The notes under the pieces are model-generated. The model was not told where the DNA came from and did not search any database. It saw nothing but the letters and a program-made list of their open reading frames with translations. 64,000 bases of DNA from contig OZ245730.1 of assembly GCA_965227145.1 (NCBI GenBank), positions 496,001 to 560,000 on the forward strand, given 5' to 3'. The position numbers and the translations under genes were made by a program. This stretch comes from JACKAQ01 sp965227145. Its GTDB lineage: Bacteria; Calditrichota; Calditrichia; RBG-13-44-9; J075. Positions 1 through 8,179 of the stretch are shown piece by piece (the stretch's first letter is position 1; each line of letters begins with the position of its first letter).

Positions 1-19
1 CGAATGAGAGGCAAGATCA

Positions 20-1843
20 ATGCAATTATCATCCATAAAGCTGACCAACTTCTTGAACCACTCCGAAGCGGCAGTGGACTTCAACAAAGTGAACATTTTC
101 TCCGGGCACAACGGCGCCGGAAAAACGGCCATCCTGCAGGCGATCCTGTTCGCGCTGACCGGGATCAGCCGGCGTGACCCGGTCCAGTGGGGCGCGAGAT
201 CCTGCGCCGTGAACCTCGTTTCAAACGACTTAGAGATCACCCGAAAGGAAACCCGATCCGGCAGCAAGGAGCTTTCGCTCTGGAAAAAGGGCGGGGACTT
301 TGAAGGGACGATCACCGAAAAGCAAAGCCAGCTGATGCGGCTGTTTGGCATGACGGAAACCCAGGTCGAGGCGGTTCTGGAAACCGGGCGGTTCCTGGAG
401 CTGAAGGACGACGACCGGAAGGACGTGATTTTCCGGGCGCTGGATATCCGGGTAACGGCGGAGCACCTGCTGGGCTGGCTGGGCAAGCAGCAGCCGGATA
501 TCGACTGGAATAAAATTGTTGGCCGCGAAATAGAAAGCGGGCTGAATCCGGATGCGGACAACCAGAAGGTTTTTGTCGAGCGGCGCCGGGCGGCCAAGCG
601 CCGGCTGTCTGACCTTTCCGCGGAAATGGATCGCTTCCTGCAGCTGCCCAACGTGGATATCCGCCGGAAGCATAACGCCCAGGCGCTGCTGGCTGATCTG
701 GAAAAGAATCTCGCGGAGCTGCACCAGCGCAAGGGCGAGGCAAGCCACCTGCCCCGGATAACCGTGGAGTTTGAGGCGGTCAAGTCCGAGCTGAATAAGC
801 CGGACAACTCCGACCGGATCCGCGGGCTGACCTACGACGCCGAAGTCCTGCAGGAGCAGCTGGACGGGCTGAACGCGGAAAAGGAAACGCTGCTGGAAAA
901 GGTTTCGACCGAACGCGGGACGATTGCCGGCATCGGCGCCTTTCAGGATTTGGGCGATAGCTGCGACCGCTGCGGGCAAAGGGTCACCAAAACCCTTGCG
1001 AAACGGCTGGCGTCCGAGCACAGCAAGCGGGTGAAGCTGCACGAATCCCTGCTGAAGGATGCGACCGGCAAGCTTGCGGAAGTGAATAAGGAAGCCGGCG
1101 AAATATCGAATAAAATTGGCGCGCTTAAAAAGGAAATCCGCGATCTGGAATCCGGCAACTATAAGGGCGACCGCAAAACGCTCGAAAGGCGTTACGACGA
1201 GCTGCTGGCGGAAAAAAAGCGGCTTTCGGAAATCGTGGTGACGCCCGCGGAAATTGATGCGTTGGAGCTACGAATCAGCAACGGTCGGAACCTGCTGGCC
1301 AATATTGAGCTGGTGGAACAGTCCGAAAAGCGCAAGGCGGAGATCGAGGAAGCGGTTGCCGAAACGCAGCTGGAAATTGAGGCGTCCGACTGGCTGGAAA
1401 AGGCGTTCTCGCCCAAAGGCGTGAAGGCGGATCTGCTTCGCAGCGCCATCGCACAGGTGGAGGATCTCGCCAACGAATTCCTGAGCCCGCTGGGCTTTGG
1501 CGAGTTCCGGATCCAGACAACCGACGGCTCGCGCGAGGTCTTTCGGGTGATGGTCGGCGAAAAGCCTGATGTATCGTTCAGCCGGGCGCAGCGCCACGCC
1601 ATTAACTTCGTGATACAGGCGGTGCTCTCCCAGCTGACCGGGCTGAAAATTCTGGCGGTGGACGACGTGGACATGTTCGTGGGCGATACCAAAAGCCTGG
1701 TCAACCGGATCATTTTTAACAACATCGCCAAGTTTGATACAGTCCTGATTTTTAAGGCGGACGCCGAAAAGCCCAAGCCGGTGCCGGTGGACGGCGTTTC
1801 CCAGTTTTGGCTGAACGGCAAGCTGGAGGAGGTAAAGGCGTAA
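20..1843 (+). CDS. Rad50/SbcC-like SMC-family ATPase of the phage recombination module
   Basis: This is a 607-residue ATPase of the Rad50/SbcC/T4 gp46 type, which with a partner nuclease processes DNA ends during phage recombination and replication. The Walker A loop GHNGAGKT is at residues 29-36. Two long charged coiled-coil stretches flank a CxxC zinc-hook motif (CDRCGQ, cysteines 315 and 318). The C-terminal lobe has a signature-like FSRAQRH segment and a Walker B-like LAVDDVD near residues 545-550. The ATG at 20 follows a GAGAGG ribosome site. The stop overlaps the next start (TAATG), so translation is coupled. The nuclease partner (gp47/SbcD-like) is not in the window and may lie upstream. 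The family call is secure; the exact role is inferred from neighbours. Confidence 0.9.
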   Translation: MQLSSIKLTNFLNHSEAAVDFNKVNIFSGHNGAGKTAILQAILFALTGISRRDPVQWGARSCAVNLVSNDLEITRKETRSGSKELSLWKKGGDFEGTITEKQSQLMRLFGMTETQVEAVLETGRFLELKDDDRKDVIFRALDIRVTAEHLLGWLGKQQPDIDWNKIVGREIESGLNPDADNQKVFVERRRAAKRRLSDLSAEMDRFLQLPNVDIRRKHNAQALLADLEKNLAELHQRKGEASHLPRITVEFEAVKSELNKPDNSDRIRGLTYDAEVLQEQLDGLNAEKETLLEKVSTERGTIAGIGAFQDLGDSCDRCGQRVTKTLAKRLASEHSKRVKLHESLLKDATGKLAEVNKEAGEISNKIGALKKEIRDLESGNYKGDRKTLERRYDELLAEKKRLSEIVVTPAEIDALELRISNGRNLLANIELVEQSEKRKAEIEEAVAETQLEIEASDWLEKAFSPKGVKADLLRSAIAQVEDLANEFLSPLGFGEFRIQTTDGSREVFRVMVGEKPDVSFSRAQRHAINFVIQAVLSQLTGLKILAVDDVDMFVGDTKSLVNRIIFNNIAKFDTVLIFKADAEKPKPVPVDGVSQFWLNGKLEEVKA

Positions 1844-2202
1844 TGAAAATTACATTCAACCAGCACAACGAATTTATTGAAGAGCTGAAAAGGGACAGCC
1901 TGTTTATTGATCGAAAGATTGTCCGGGTGACCCGCCAATTCCGGCGCGCCGGCGGCGGGCTTCCCTTTACCGAGGCAAGCATTCTCGCCTCATATTCAAT
2001 CCGGGTTAACCCTCAATCTGGTAACGACCACAGCCGCCAGGTTATCTCGTTGAATAATTATTGCGGCCGGTACATGCTGGAAGATCCGCACGAGGAGAAG
2101 GTGCTGAAGCTTGCGGACGAAATTCAAGGCGAGATCGAGGCCGCCGCAAAAAAGCTGAACATGGAAATTCGCGCTGGGTATATCGAGGACGGAGGTGAGT
2201 GA
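1843..2202 (+). CDS. Small phage protein of unknown function
   Basis: I do not recognise this 119-residue protein. It is soluble and charged, with no signal peptide or membrane segment, and its last third is predicted helical. I chose the ATG at 1843 because it overlaps the stop of the Rad50-like gene in a TAATG junction; an in-frame ATG at 1807 would lie inside that gene. Its stop overlaps the next start (TGATG). The tight coupling on both sides places it in the recombination and replication operon. Confidence 0.75.
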   Translation: MKITFNQHNEFIEELKRDSLFIDRKIVRVTRQFRRAGGGLPFTEASILASYSIRVNPQSGNDHSRQVISLNNYCGRYMLEDPHEEKVLKLADEIQGEIEAAAKKLNMEIRAGYIEDGGE

Positions 2203-2468
2203 TGGTGTATATCCTCCATTTTTCCCAGCCCTACTTTCACGCCCGGCACTATGTCGGTTTTACCGAGGATGCCGGCCGGCGGTTGAAGGAGCATTTGAAC
2301 TCGAGCAGCTCAGGCTCGCCGCTGGTTCGCGCTGCGCTGGATTCCGGGATCACCGTTTCGGTGGCAAAGGTTTTTTCTGACGGCGACCGCGAGCTGGAGC
2401 GGAAAATAAAGAAGGCTCACAGAACGGCGCGGTATTGCCCGATCTGCCAACGGGAGGCGTCGGCATGA
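2202..2468 (+). CDS. GIY-YIG-type nuclease domain protein
   Basis: This 88-residue protein consists of little more than a GIY-YIG nuclease fold. VYI sits near residues 2-4 and YVG near 17-19, followed by the arginine- and glutamate-containing segment GRRLKEHL that the family uses for catalysis. The family cleaves DNA, often branched or nicked intermediates. A GGAGG site at 2191 supports the ATG at 2202; a GTG at 2199 is possible. The C-terminal CPIC might bind a metal but provides only two cysteines. It is tightly coupled to its neighbours (TGATG before, ATGA after). The fold is recognisable; the substrate is unknown. Confidence 0.7.
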   Translation: MVYILHFSQPYFHARHYVGFTEDAGRRLKEHLNSSSSGSPLVRAALDSGITVSVAKVFSDGDRELERKIKKAHRTARYCPICQREASA

Positions 2469-4189
2469 ACTTGAAATACATCGACGGCGTGTTTGTGTTC
2501 GAGTGCGGTTATATGGAGCGGCATCTTCCCAAAGATGCCGGCTTCCAATGGCATACCGACAGCTGCAGCCAGAAGTGGTGCCCCGCCTGCCTGGTCGGGC
2601 TGGGCAAGGGCTGGTTTACTGCCAGCGACGTAATCGCCGAAAAGCTGATCGGTCTTGCCGATGAAAGCGCCATCGCGGCGCTGTCGGAAAGCAAGAAGGC
2701 GCGCGAGGCGACCCTGAAGCAGAGCCATGCCCAGGAATCCGATATCGAAATCCCGGCGCCAAACGGGCTGGATTACCTGCCCTACCAGCGGGCCGGCGTT
2801 GCCTTTGCGGCTTCGCGCGAGGCGGCGCTGATCGGCGACGAGATGGGGCTGGGAAAAACGATTCAGGCGATCGGGCTGATCAACTACCTGCCGGAGATCC
2901 GGCGGGCGCTGGTTGTTTGCCCGGCATCGCTGAAGATCAATTGGAAGCGCGAGCTGAAAAAGTGGCTGATGCCTGAGCGGGAATGGTTTATCGGTATCGC
3001 CGATTCGAAGTCCTTCCCGCGGGCGGATATCGTAATCATTAACTACGATATTTTGGGGCATCACCGGGAGGAGTTGCGTCGGCTGCCGTGGGATTTGATG
3101 GTCCTGGACGAGGGTCACTATATCAAAAATCCGGATGCCAACCGCTCCAAAGAGGTTTACGGCGCAAAGGTTCGCGGCGCAAAGGTGCCGCAGATTCCGG
3201 CCAAGCGCCGGCTGATTTTGACCGGGACGCCCATCGAAAACCGCCCCGCGGAGATCTGGGCTTTGTGGCGCTACCTGGACCCGGACGCCTGCCCGACCCA
3301 TCAGCGGTTTATGCAGACCTATTACGAGAGCGAGCCGCAGGAGGTCTTTATCCGGGGCGGCGGCGGGAAAAAGCGCAAGATTACCAGCTACACCGAGCCG
3401 CGAAACCTGGACGACCTGCAGTATCGCCTGCGGACAACCGTGATGATCCGCCGGAAAACCGCGGACGTGTTGACCGAGCTGCCGCCCAAGCGCCGGCAGA
3501 TTATCGAGATTCCGCAGGTGGACGCGGCGGAGCTGATCCAGCAGGAATTCGCGGCGTACCGGGAGTATAAGGCGTCGATATCGGCGCGGGAAAACGCCCG
3601 GACGCTCGCCAACGAGCGGGACTACCGGGAGCGGATCACCCGGCTCCGGGAAAACGAAAACCAGAGCATGGCAAACCTCGCCAGCGCCCGGAAGCGCCTC
3701 GCGCTGAAAAAGATCCCCTTTGTGGCGCAGCATACCGAGGAGATGGTTGATTCCGCCGGCAAGGTCGTGCTGTTTGCCTACCACCGGGAAGTTATCGAGC
3801 GGCTGAAGCAGCACTTCGGCGCGTCGGCTGTTCACCTTTATGGCGGGATGAGCGCGGCGGAAAAGCAGGCGTCCATCGATGCCTTCGACAACGATCCGCG
3901 GGTGACGGTCTTTGTCGCTTCGATTATCGCCGCCGGCGTCGGGCTGAACCTCACCGTTTCGAACCACCAGATTTTTGCGGAGCTGGACTGGGTGCCGGGG
4001 CGCATCGAGCAGGCGGAAAAGCGCTGCCACCGGATCGGTCAGGAGCGCCCGGTGCTGATCCAGCACATCCATTTTGAGGAGTCGCTGGACGCCTTTATGG
4101 CAAAGAAAATCATCGAGAAGCAGGAGCATATCGAGAAAGCGTTGGATAAACAGGAACCATTATCACAAGGAGCCAACAGCCATGTCTAA
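2465..4189 (+). CDS. SNF2/DEAD-like superfamily 2 helicase
   Basis: This is a 574-residue SNF2-family ATPase. Visible motifs are motif I DEMGLGKT (near residue 126), motif II DEGH (near 215), LTGTPIEN (motif III region), and the C-terminal helicase lobe ending in motif VI KRCHRIGQ (near 518). The short N-terminal extension includes CxxC (WCPAC) and resembles the leader of phage SNF2 helicases. Such enzymes remodel or translocate on double-stranded DNA in phage replication and recombination. I chose ATG 2465 because it forms an ATGA junction with the nuclease gene before it; an upstream in-frame ATG at 2435 lies inside that gene. Confidence 0.9.
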   Translation: MNLKYIDGVFVFECGYMERHLPKDAGFQWHTDSCSQKWCPACLVGLGKGWFTASDVIAEKLIGLADESAIAALSESKKAREATLKQSHAQESDIEIPAPNGLDYLPYQRAGVAFAASREAALIGDEMGLGKTIQAIGLINYLPEIRRALVVCPASLKINWKRELKKWLMPEREWFIGIADSKSFPRADIVIINYDILGHHREELRRLPWDLMVLDEGHYIKNPDANRSKEVYGAKVRGAKVPQIPAKRRLILTGTPIENRPAEIWALWRYLDPDACPTHQRFMQTYYESEPQEVFIRGGGGKKRKITSYTEPRNLDDLQYRLRTTVMIRRKTADVLTELPPKRRQIIEIPQVDAAELIQQEFAAYREYKASISARENARTLANERDYRERITRLRENENQSMANLASARKRLALKKIPFVAQHTEEMVDSAGKVVLFAYHREVIERLKQHFGASAVHLYGGMSAAEKQASIDAFDNDPRVTVFVASIIAAGVGLNLTVSNHQIFAELDWVPGRIEQAEKRCHRIGQERPVLIQHIHFEESLDAFMAKKIIEKQEHIEKALDKQEPLSQGANSHV

Positions 4190-4568
4190 ACCAAACACAG
4201 TGAGCGTTTACGGTCGTTACGAGCTGAGCAAAAAAGAGCTGGATGAAATCGCCAAGCAGACCGCTTTGATCGTCCAGCAAAAGGACCAGCTGCAGGAAGA
4301 AAAAAAGAACACGGTCGCCACGCTGAGCAGCCAGATCAAGGATCTGGAGCAGCAGCTTTCCAGCCTCGCGCAGTGCACCCGCGAGGGCGCCGAGTGGCGC
4401 TATCTGGAGTGCCGGGTTGAGTATGATGTTACCCGCGGCGTTAAGGAGTATTTCTGGGTGCATGACGACCGGTTTATTAAGGACGAGCCGATGACGGCGC
4501 AGGAAATTGCCGAGCGCAAGCAGCTGCGGCTTTCGTGGGATATCAATAACGGCGACGGCGAATTCTAA
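4182..4568 (+). CDS. Coiled-coil phage protein of unknown function
   Basis: This is a 128-residue protein with a long N-terminal helix predicted to form a coiled coil (about residues 12-65, rich in K, E and Q) and a compact C-terminal half with aromatic residues. I do not recognise a family. The ATG at 4182 overlaps the end of the helicase gene and follows an AAGGAG site near 4166. Its place between helicase and replication initiator suggests an accessory replication role, but this is inference from position only. Confidence 0.75.
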   Translation: MSKPNTVSVYGRYELSKKELDEIAKQTALIVQQKDQLQEEKKNTVATLSSQIKDLEQQLSSLAQCTREGAEWRYLECRVEYDVTRGVKEYFWVHDDRFIKDEPMTAQEIAERKQLRLSWDINNGDGEF

Positions 4569-4586
4569 AAAAACGGAGTTAGGCAG

Positions 4587-5519
4587 ATGCCACGCGAAAA
4601 AAGAGATACAGTTGAATATTTCCCCCATTACGCCAAGCCTGGCGGGGGGAAAACCAAGCGGCTGCTGTTCAAGGAGTTCGGTCACGCCGGGAAATCCTGC
4701 TGGTTTGAGCTGCTGGAAATCCTCGCGGATTCGGACGGGCACTACCTCGATTTGCGGGAAGATATCGACTGGCTGGACGTGGTCGAAACGCTCCAGATCG
4801 ACGAGGAAACGGCGAAACGCTTCTTTGATTTCCTGGTCCGGCTGGGAAAAATCGACGCCGAATTGTGGGAAAAGAAGGTCGTTTGGTGCCAAAACCTGGT
4901 GAACGAGGTTGAGCACGTTTACCGTAACCGGCGTAGAAAAGCGCCGAAAAAGCCGGTGATTGATGATTCCAACAGCCAAATCATTCAAGAAACCGAGCCA
5001 TCGGACGATTCCGGCGGCGTTTCTACGGTAGAAACGCCGGATTTCAGTCCAGAAATGCAACAGAGCAAAGTAGAGCAAAGAAGAGCAAAGCAAAGTAGAG
5101 AAGAGCAAAGTAGAGCAAAGCAAACCCGCGAAAGTAGCGTAGGAACATCCGCCGGCGCTGTGAGCCGAAACGGGACCTCGCCGCCCGGCAACGGTTTGCT
5201 TCGTTTGCCTCCTGACGGAGATATTTTTGCTACTTTGCTTTTTGTCCTGCGGAAGGATAACGGCTCGCGGCATCCCGGAGCGAAAGCCAACGCGGAGAAG
5301 AAGGTCGCGGAGCTGCGGAAAACGCAGGATCCCGCCTGGGTATCGGAAAAGCTGGAGCACTACAGCTACTGCAAGAAGTTTCGACCGGAGCTTTTGGGCG
5401 ATAAGCCGACCGGCTACCTGATCGCGTCCATCGAGAAGCGCTACCCGCCGCCCTTTGGCTACGACGAGCACGTCCGGCAGCAGGTGCAGGAATCGTTGAA
5501 ACGGGCATCTCCGGGATAG
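4587..5519 (+). CDS. DUF4373 (Lin1244/Lin1753)-type replication protein
   Basis: This 310-residue protein has three parts. Residues 1 to about 115 resemble the DUF4373/Lin1244 N-terminal domain found in phage replication initiators (FPHYAKPGG, then SCWFELLEILADSDGHYLDL). Residues about 120-200 form a low-complexity linker rich in E, Q, S and R. Residues 210-310 form a small helical domain. The linker is encoded by a 10-bp-periodic repeat array (5061-5120) that could be the replication origin, as in lambda O. A GGAG site before ATG 4587 supports the start. The role in initiation is inferred from the family and from the location next to the helicase. Confidence 0.75.
   Translation: MPREKRDTVEYFPHYAKPGGGKTKRLLFKEFGHAGKSCWFELLEILADSDGHYLDLREDIDWLDVVETLQIDEETAKRFFDFLVRLGKIDAELWEKKVVWCQNLVNEVEHVYRNRRRKAPKKPVIDDSNSQIIQETEPSDDSGGVSTVETPDFSPEMQQSKVEQRRAKQSREEQSRAKQTRESSVGTSAGAVSRNGTSPPGNGLLRLPPDGDIFATLLFVLRKDNGSRHPGAKANAEKKVAELRKTQDPAWVSEKLEHYSYCKKFRPELLGDKPTGYLIASIEKRYPPPFGYDEHVRQQVQESLKRASPG
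5061..5120 (+). repeat. Iteron-like array inside the replication gene (candidate phage origin)
   Basis: Copies of NAGAGCAAAG begin at 5061, 5071, 5081, 5101 and 5111, with a rearranged unit (CAAAGTAGAG) at 5091. The spacing is exactly 10 bp, one helical turn. Because 10 is not a multiple of three, the encoded peptide is not a simple repeat, which points to selection on the DNA rather than on the protein. The strand is strongly purine-biased. Lambda and related phages keep ori iterons inside the initiator gene; the function here is inferred by analogy. Confidence 0.6.
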
Positions 5520-5571
5520 CCGGCAGTGGCACGAGCTGAACCAAAACCAAAAACCAACGAGAGGAGAACGC

Positions 5572-5997
5572 ATGAAAACGGCGCACAATCACGCCAGCGA
5601 GCTGGTTAACCGGCTCCGGCTACGGGAAAGCCCGGTGGATGGCAACGGCGACCTGGACGAGGCGCGGGACGTTGCGGAGGCAACCCGGATGATCGCGGAT
5701 TACATCGAGCAGAACTTTATCGGCGAGCTGATGCAGCTGGAATACCTGCTGGCGGAGAAATCTACCGGCGGGGCGTTTCTGGAAATCAAGCGCGGGATGG
5801 ACGTCAAGGGCATGCTGGCGACTGCCGAGCGGGAGCTGAGCCTGCGGCGCCGGTGCTACCCGGAGTGGGTGCGGATCGGGAAAATGTCCCAAAGCCTTGC
5901 CGACCGGGAGCTCGCGCGGATGGGCGAAATTGTTTCTCTGCTGCAGGATGCCTGGGCGGAGGTTAACCCGGAAAATAAGCAAACGTCGCTGCTGTAG
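5572..5997 (+). CDS. Phage protein of unknown function
   Basis: This 141-residue, mostly helical, charged protein has no signal peptide or membrane segment, and I recognise no family. The ATG follows a strong GAGAGGAG site at 5560-5567. It is the fifth gene of the replication block and is followed after 8 bases by the RusA-like gene, so it is probably co-transcribed. Codon use and GC-rich third positions match its neighbours. Confidence 0.75.
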   Translation: MKTAHNHASELVNRLRLRESPVDGNGDLDEARDVAEATRMIADYIEQNFIGELMQLEYLLAEKSTGGAFLEIKRGMDVKGMLATAERELSLRRRCYPEWVRIGKMSQSLADRELARMGEIVSLLQDAWAEVNPENKQTSLL

Positions 5998-6005
5998 GAG
6001 GAGGA

Positions 6006-6371
6006 ATGCCCAGTGAGCAATGGACAAGCGAAGAGTACCAAGAGTGGGAACGTTCCGGAAAGTGCCCGGATCGTTATCGAGTTCCCGGTAAAAATGGCCA
6101 GCTGGAACCAGATTCTCGCCATGAAGCGGGGCAAGCTGATGCGCTTCAAGAAGTTGTGTCGGAGTATCGCATCACAGTCTATCACTACCGTCACCGGCTC
6201 GCCGACTTCGACAACCTCTGCACGAAGTACTTCCTCGATGCCATTGTTGATTCGGGACTACTACCAGGCGATACGCCCGACAAGGTCATCATGACCCATA
6301 AGCAAATCAAGATCCCAACAACCCTAAGCGAGAAAACCGTTTTTGAAATCGAGAGGAATGGCGAACGATGA
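6006..6371 (+). CDS. RusA-like Holliday junction resolvase, split across two frames
   Basis: The C-terminal half (from about 6155) carries the RusA pattern: LADFDNL, then KYFLDAI and GLLPGDTPDKV, supplying the conserved acidic residues. RusA enzymes cut four-way junctions formed in recombination. The N-terminal core expected for RusA (ARIVIEFPVKMASWNQIL, then KLMRFKK) is encoded in a different frame, open from GTG 6013, which sits 9 bases after the GGAGGAGG site. A -1 shift near 6148-6160 would join the two. The N-terminus of the listed frame (QWTSEEYQEWERSGK) also looks coding, so two compensating indels are possible. Either the assembly has indels, the gene is broken, or decoding is unusual. 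The stop overlaps the next ATG (ATGA). Confidence 0.55.
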   Translation: MPSEQWTSEEYQEWERSGKCPDRYRVPGKNGQLEPDSRHEAGQADALQEVVSEYRITVYHYRHRLADFDNLCTKYFLDAIVDSGLLPGDTPDKVIMTHKQIKIPTTLSEKTVFEIERNGER

Positions 6372-6607
6372 GCGTACCAAAAAAGCAAAAGGGCATGATT
6401 CAGCTGACCCAGTATGTGCACGTGCAAGCGCAGTGGCCCGGGGTGAGCATCAACAAGGTTTTTAACGGCGAGGGCTACCTGAACAAGCTGGCAGCCATGG
6501 TCGAGCGGGACGGGCGGAAGTTTGAGCTGCGCCCGAACCCGGAAAACAAAAGGGAGCTGGCGTTGTTTGTTCAGCCGGTTCCGCGGCACCAGCGCACGCA
6601 GCCGTGA
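6368..6607 (+). CDS. Small phage protein of unknown function
   Basis: This is a 79-residue protein coupled to the RusA-like gene by an ATGA overlap. It has no signal peptide or membrane segment. The aromatic and charged make-up (QAQWPGVSINKVF, KFELRPNPENKRELALFV) suggests a small folded beta-rich protein, but I recognise no family. About 100 bases without an evident gene separate it from the next gene. Confidence 0.65.
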   Translation: MSVPKKQKGMIQLTQYVHVQAQWPGVSINKVFNGEGYLNKLAAMVERDGRKFELRPNPENKRELALFVQPVPRHQRTQP

Positions 6608-6713
6608 TCCGGGCAATTTTACGCGATCTGGGGCGGAGGCGGCTAACCACAATACGGCTCTGCCCATTTTAACGCAACACAACCGATTTTCCGTGACTGA
6701 GGGAAAGGCAAGG

Positions 6714-6926
6714 ATGATCAAAGTCAAGGCATTGAAGCAGTTCGGCGGGGAAGCCTACGAATTCGAGTTTACCGTTCGGGAGTTGAAAGATATCAAGCGA
6801 GATCTGATCCGGGCGGTTTTTGCGTATAACCTGTCGGTTGCCAGCTGCCGGTCGGATGCGATTACCTGGACGGCGGAGATGCTGAACTACTCGGAGCGGT
6901 GGGTTTGGGAGTGTGTGCGGGAGTGA
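6714..6926 (+). CDS. Small phage protein of unknown function
   Basis: A 70-residue protein begins at ATG 6714, after a weak purine-rich site (GGGAAAGGCAAGG). An in-frame start at 6522 is possible but would overlap the previous gene and adds sequence that does not look like protein. The short charged N-terminal half is followed by a helical stretch. I recognise no family. This is the last gene with phage-like GC-rich codon use before the AT-rich island. Confidence 0.6.
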   Translation: MIKVKALKQFGGEAYEFEFTVRELKDIKRDLIRAVFAYNLSVASCRSDAITWTAEMLNYSERWVWECVRE

Positions 6927-6943
6927 AATAGTGAACATTTTTA

Positions 6944-6991
6944 TTGACAAAAGGCGAAAAAAAACCTTACCTTTAGTGAACAAAAATTCAC
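6944..6991 (+). promoter_or_regulatory. Candidate promoter and inverted-repeat operator of the AT-rich island
   Basis: TTGACA at 6944-6949 is a perfect -35 box; 17 bases later lies TTACCT (6967-6972), a weak -10. Immediately after comes the inverted repeat GTGAA-N6-TTCAC (6976-6991), which could be an operator. The 190 bases from 6927 to 7118 hold no gene and are strongly AT-rich, unlike the phage DNA before them. Assignment rests on sequence pattern only. Confidence 0.4.
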
Positions 6992-7118
6992 ACAATTTGT
7001 TTTGTTAAATGCTTCTCTGGTTCTGACGAAAATTTCATTTTTTCTTAATAATTTTTCATGAATTTATCTCTTCACTATGCTTTCAGTATTGAAGGTCTAG
7101 CTTTTTGAAGAGGGGGAT

Positions 7119-8030
7119 ATGATTAACTATATTGATGGAAAGTTTTTTGCTTCGCCTGCTCAAGTGTTTGTAAATACTGTGAATACTGTTGGTGTTATGG
7201 GCAAAGGTGTTGCAAAGGTATTCAAAGATATTTATCCCGATATGTTTAAAATTTATCAGAAATTATGTGATTCTCATGAGTTAGGGATTGGGAAATTACA
7301 GCTATACAGAAGCTCAAATAAGTGGATTTTAAACTTCCCAACTAAAAAAGATTGGCGGCATCCTTCGAAGGTAGAGTATGTAGAGGCCGGGTTAAAAACA
7401 TTTGTGGATTCATATGTTGATATGGGTATAAATAGCATTGGGTTTCCTGCGCTTGGATGTGGGAATGGCGGGCTTGACTTTGAAAAGCAGGTTAAACCAC
7501 TGATGGAAAAATATTTGTCAAACCTGCCAATTGCCATTTTTATTTATCCCCATAAACATAATTATGGGCTACCTGAGCATACAGATAAAGCTGGTATGAA
7601 AAAGTGGCTTCAGTCGGAACCGTACTTTCTGCCATTTTCCGAAGTTTGGAAGGACTTGGTGAATACTCTTGAAAGTCGAAAGCACTTTAATACGCTTGAC
7701 AAAAATACGCCATTTGAAGCAATTTTGGATAATTTGGCAGTTATCAAAATAACTACATCATGTGATGTTCTCTATGTCCACAAAGAAGATACAATGGACT
7801 TTTGGCAACAAATAAGAAGCTACGGTTTCATATCAAGTATGGACGCACCCTCGGGACTAAACCAAATTTTTTACTATTTATCCCCGATTTTTAGTGTACT
7901 AGGCTATATCAAAGTTATCAGATTAGTTAATGAAAATGTTGCAAGAAGCATTTATGGCTTACAATACTTTGAACCTTACGTTTATAACAATATGATTTAT
8001 GACGCTGATGAACATTTAAATTTCTATTAA
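7119..8030 (+). CDS. DarG-like macrodomain protein (ADP-ribosyl glycohydrolase family)
   Basis: Residues 1 to about 150 are a macrodomain of the DarG type. VNTVNTVGVMGKGVA forms the ADP-ribose loop, NFPTKKDWR carries the lysine that DarG proteins use in catalysis, and GFPALGCGNGGLDF forms the second loop. DarG removes the ADP-ribose that DarT places on thymidine in DNA. Residues about 165-303 are a separate domain that I do not recognise; in DarG the C-terminal half contacts the toxin. No DarT is present upstream or downstream; restriction-modification genes follow. A GAGGGGG site precedes ATG 7119. AT-rich codon use marks it as transferred. Confidence 0.75.
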   Translation: MINYIDGKFFASPAQVFVNTVNTVGVMGKGVAKVFKDIYPDMFKIYQKLCDSHELGIGKLQLYRSSNKWILNFPTKKDWRHPSKVEYVEAGLKTFVDSYVDMGINSIGFPALGCGNGGLDFEKQVKPLMEKYLSNLPIAIFIYPHKHNYGLPEHTDKAGMKKWLQSEPYFLPFSEVWKDLVNTLESRKHFNTLDKNTPFEAILDNLAVIKITTSCDVLYVHKEDTMDFWQQIRSYGFISSMDAPSGLNQIFYYLSPIFSVLGYIKVIRLVNENVARSIYGLQYFEPYVYNNMIYDADEHLNFY

Positions 8031-8179
8031 AACAACAAGGAAAATGTCTGGTATTTGATCAAAACTCTTTTTACGCCGTTGATTCTTTCTAAATAATAAC
8101 AAGCAGTTGAATTATTGGATCAATTTTCATAAATATGCTTAAGAATTGAAACAAGAATAGCGTGGAGAATATTTGCTTG

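Noticed and set aside
230..1042. Reverse-strand 270-codon frame opposite the Rad50-like gene
   Set aside because: It is a codon-bias shadow: the composition is unnatural, and the forward protein has clear ATPase and zinc-hook motifs.
2417..4129. Reverse-strand 570-codon frame opposite the SNF2 helicase
   Set aside because: The length comes from GC-rich third positions of the forward gene; it has no motifs and no ribosome site.
5061..5120. Repeat array considered as a CRISPR
   Set aside because: Units are only 10 bp, contiguous, without spacers, and lie inside a gene.
6714..6926. The small gene before the macrodomain gene as a DarT toxin
   Set aside because: It has 70 residues, no ADP-ribosyltransferase motifs, and phage-like base composition unlike the island.
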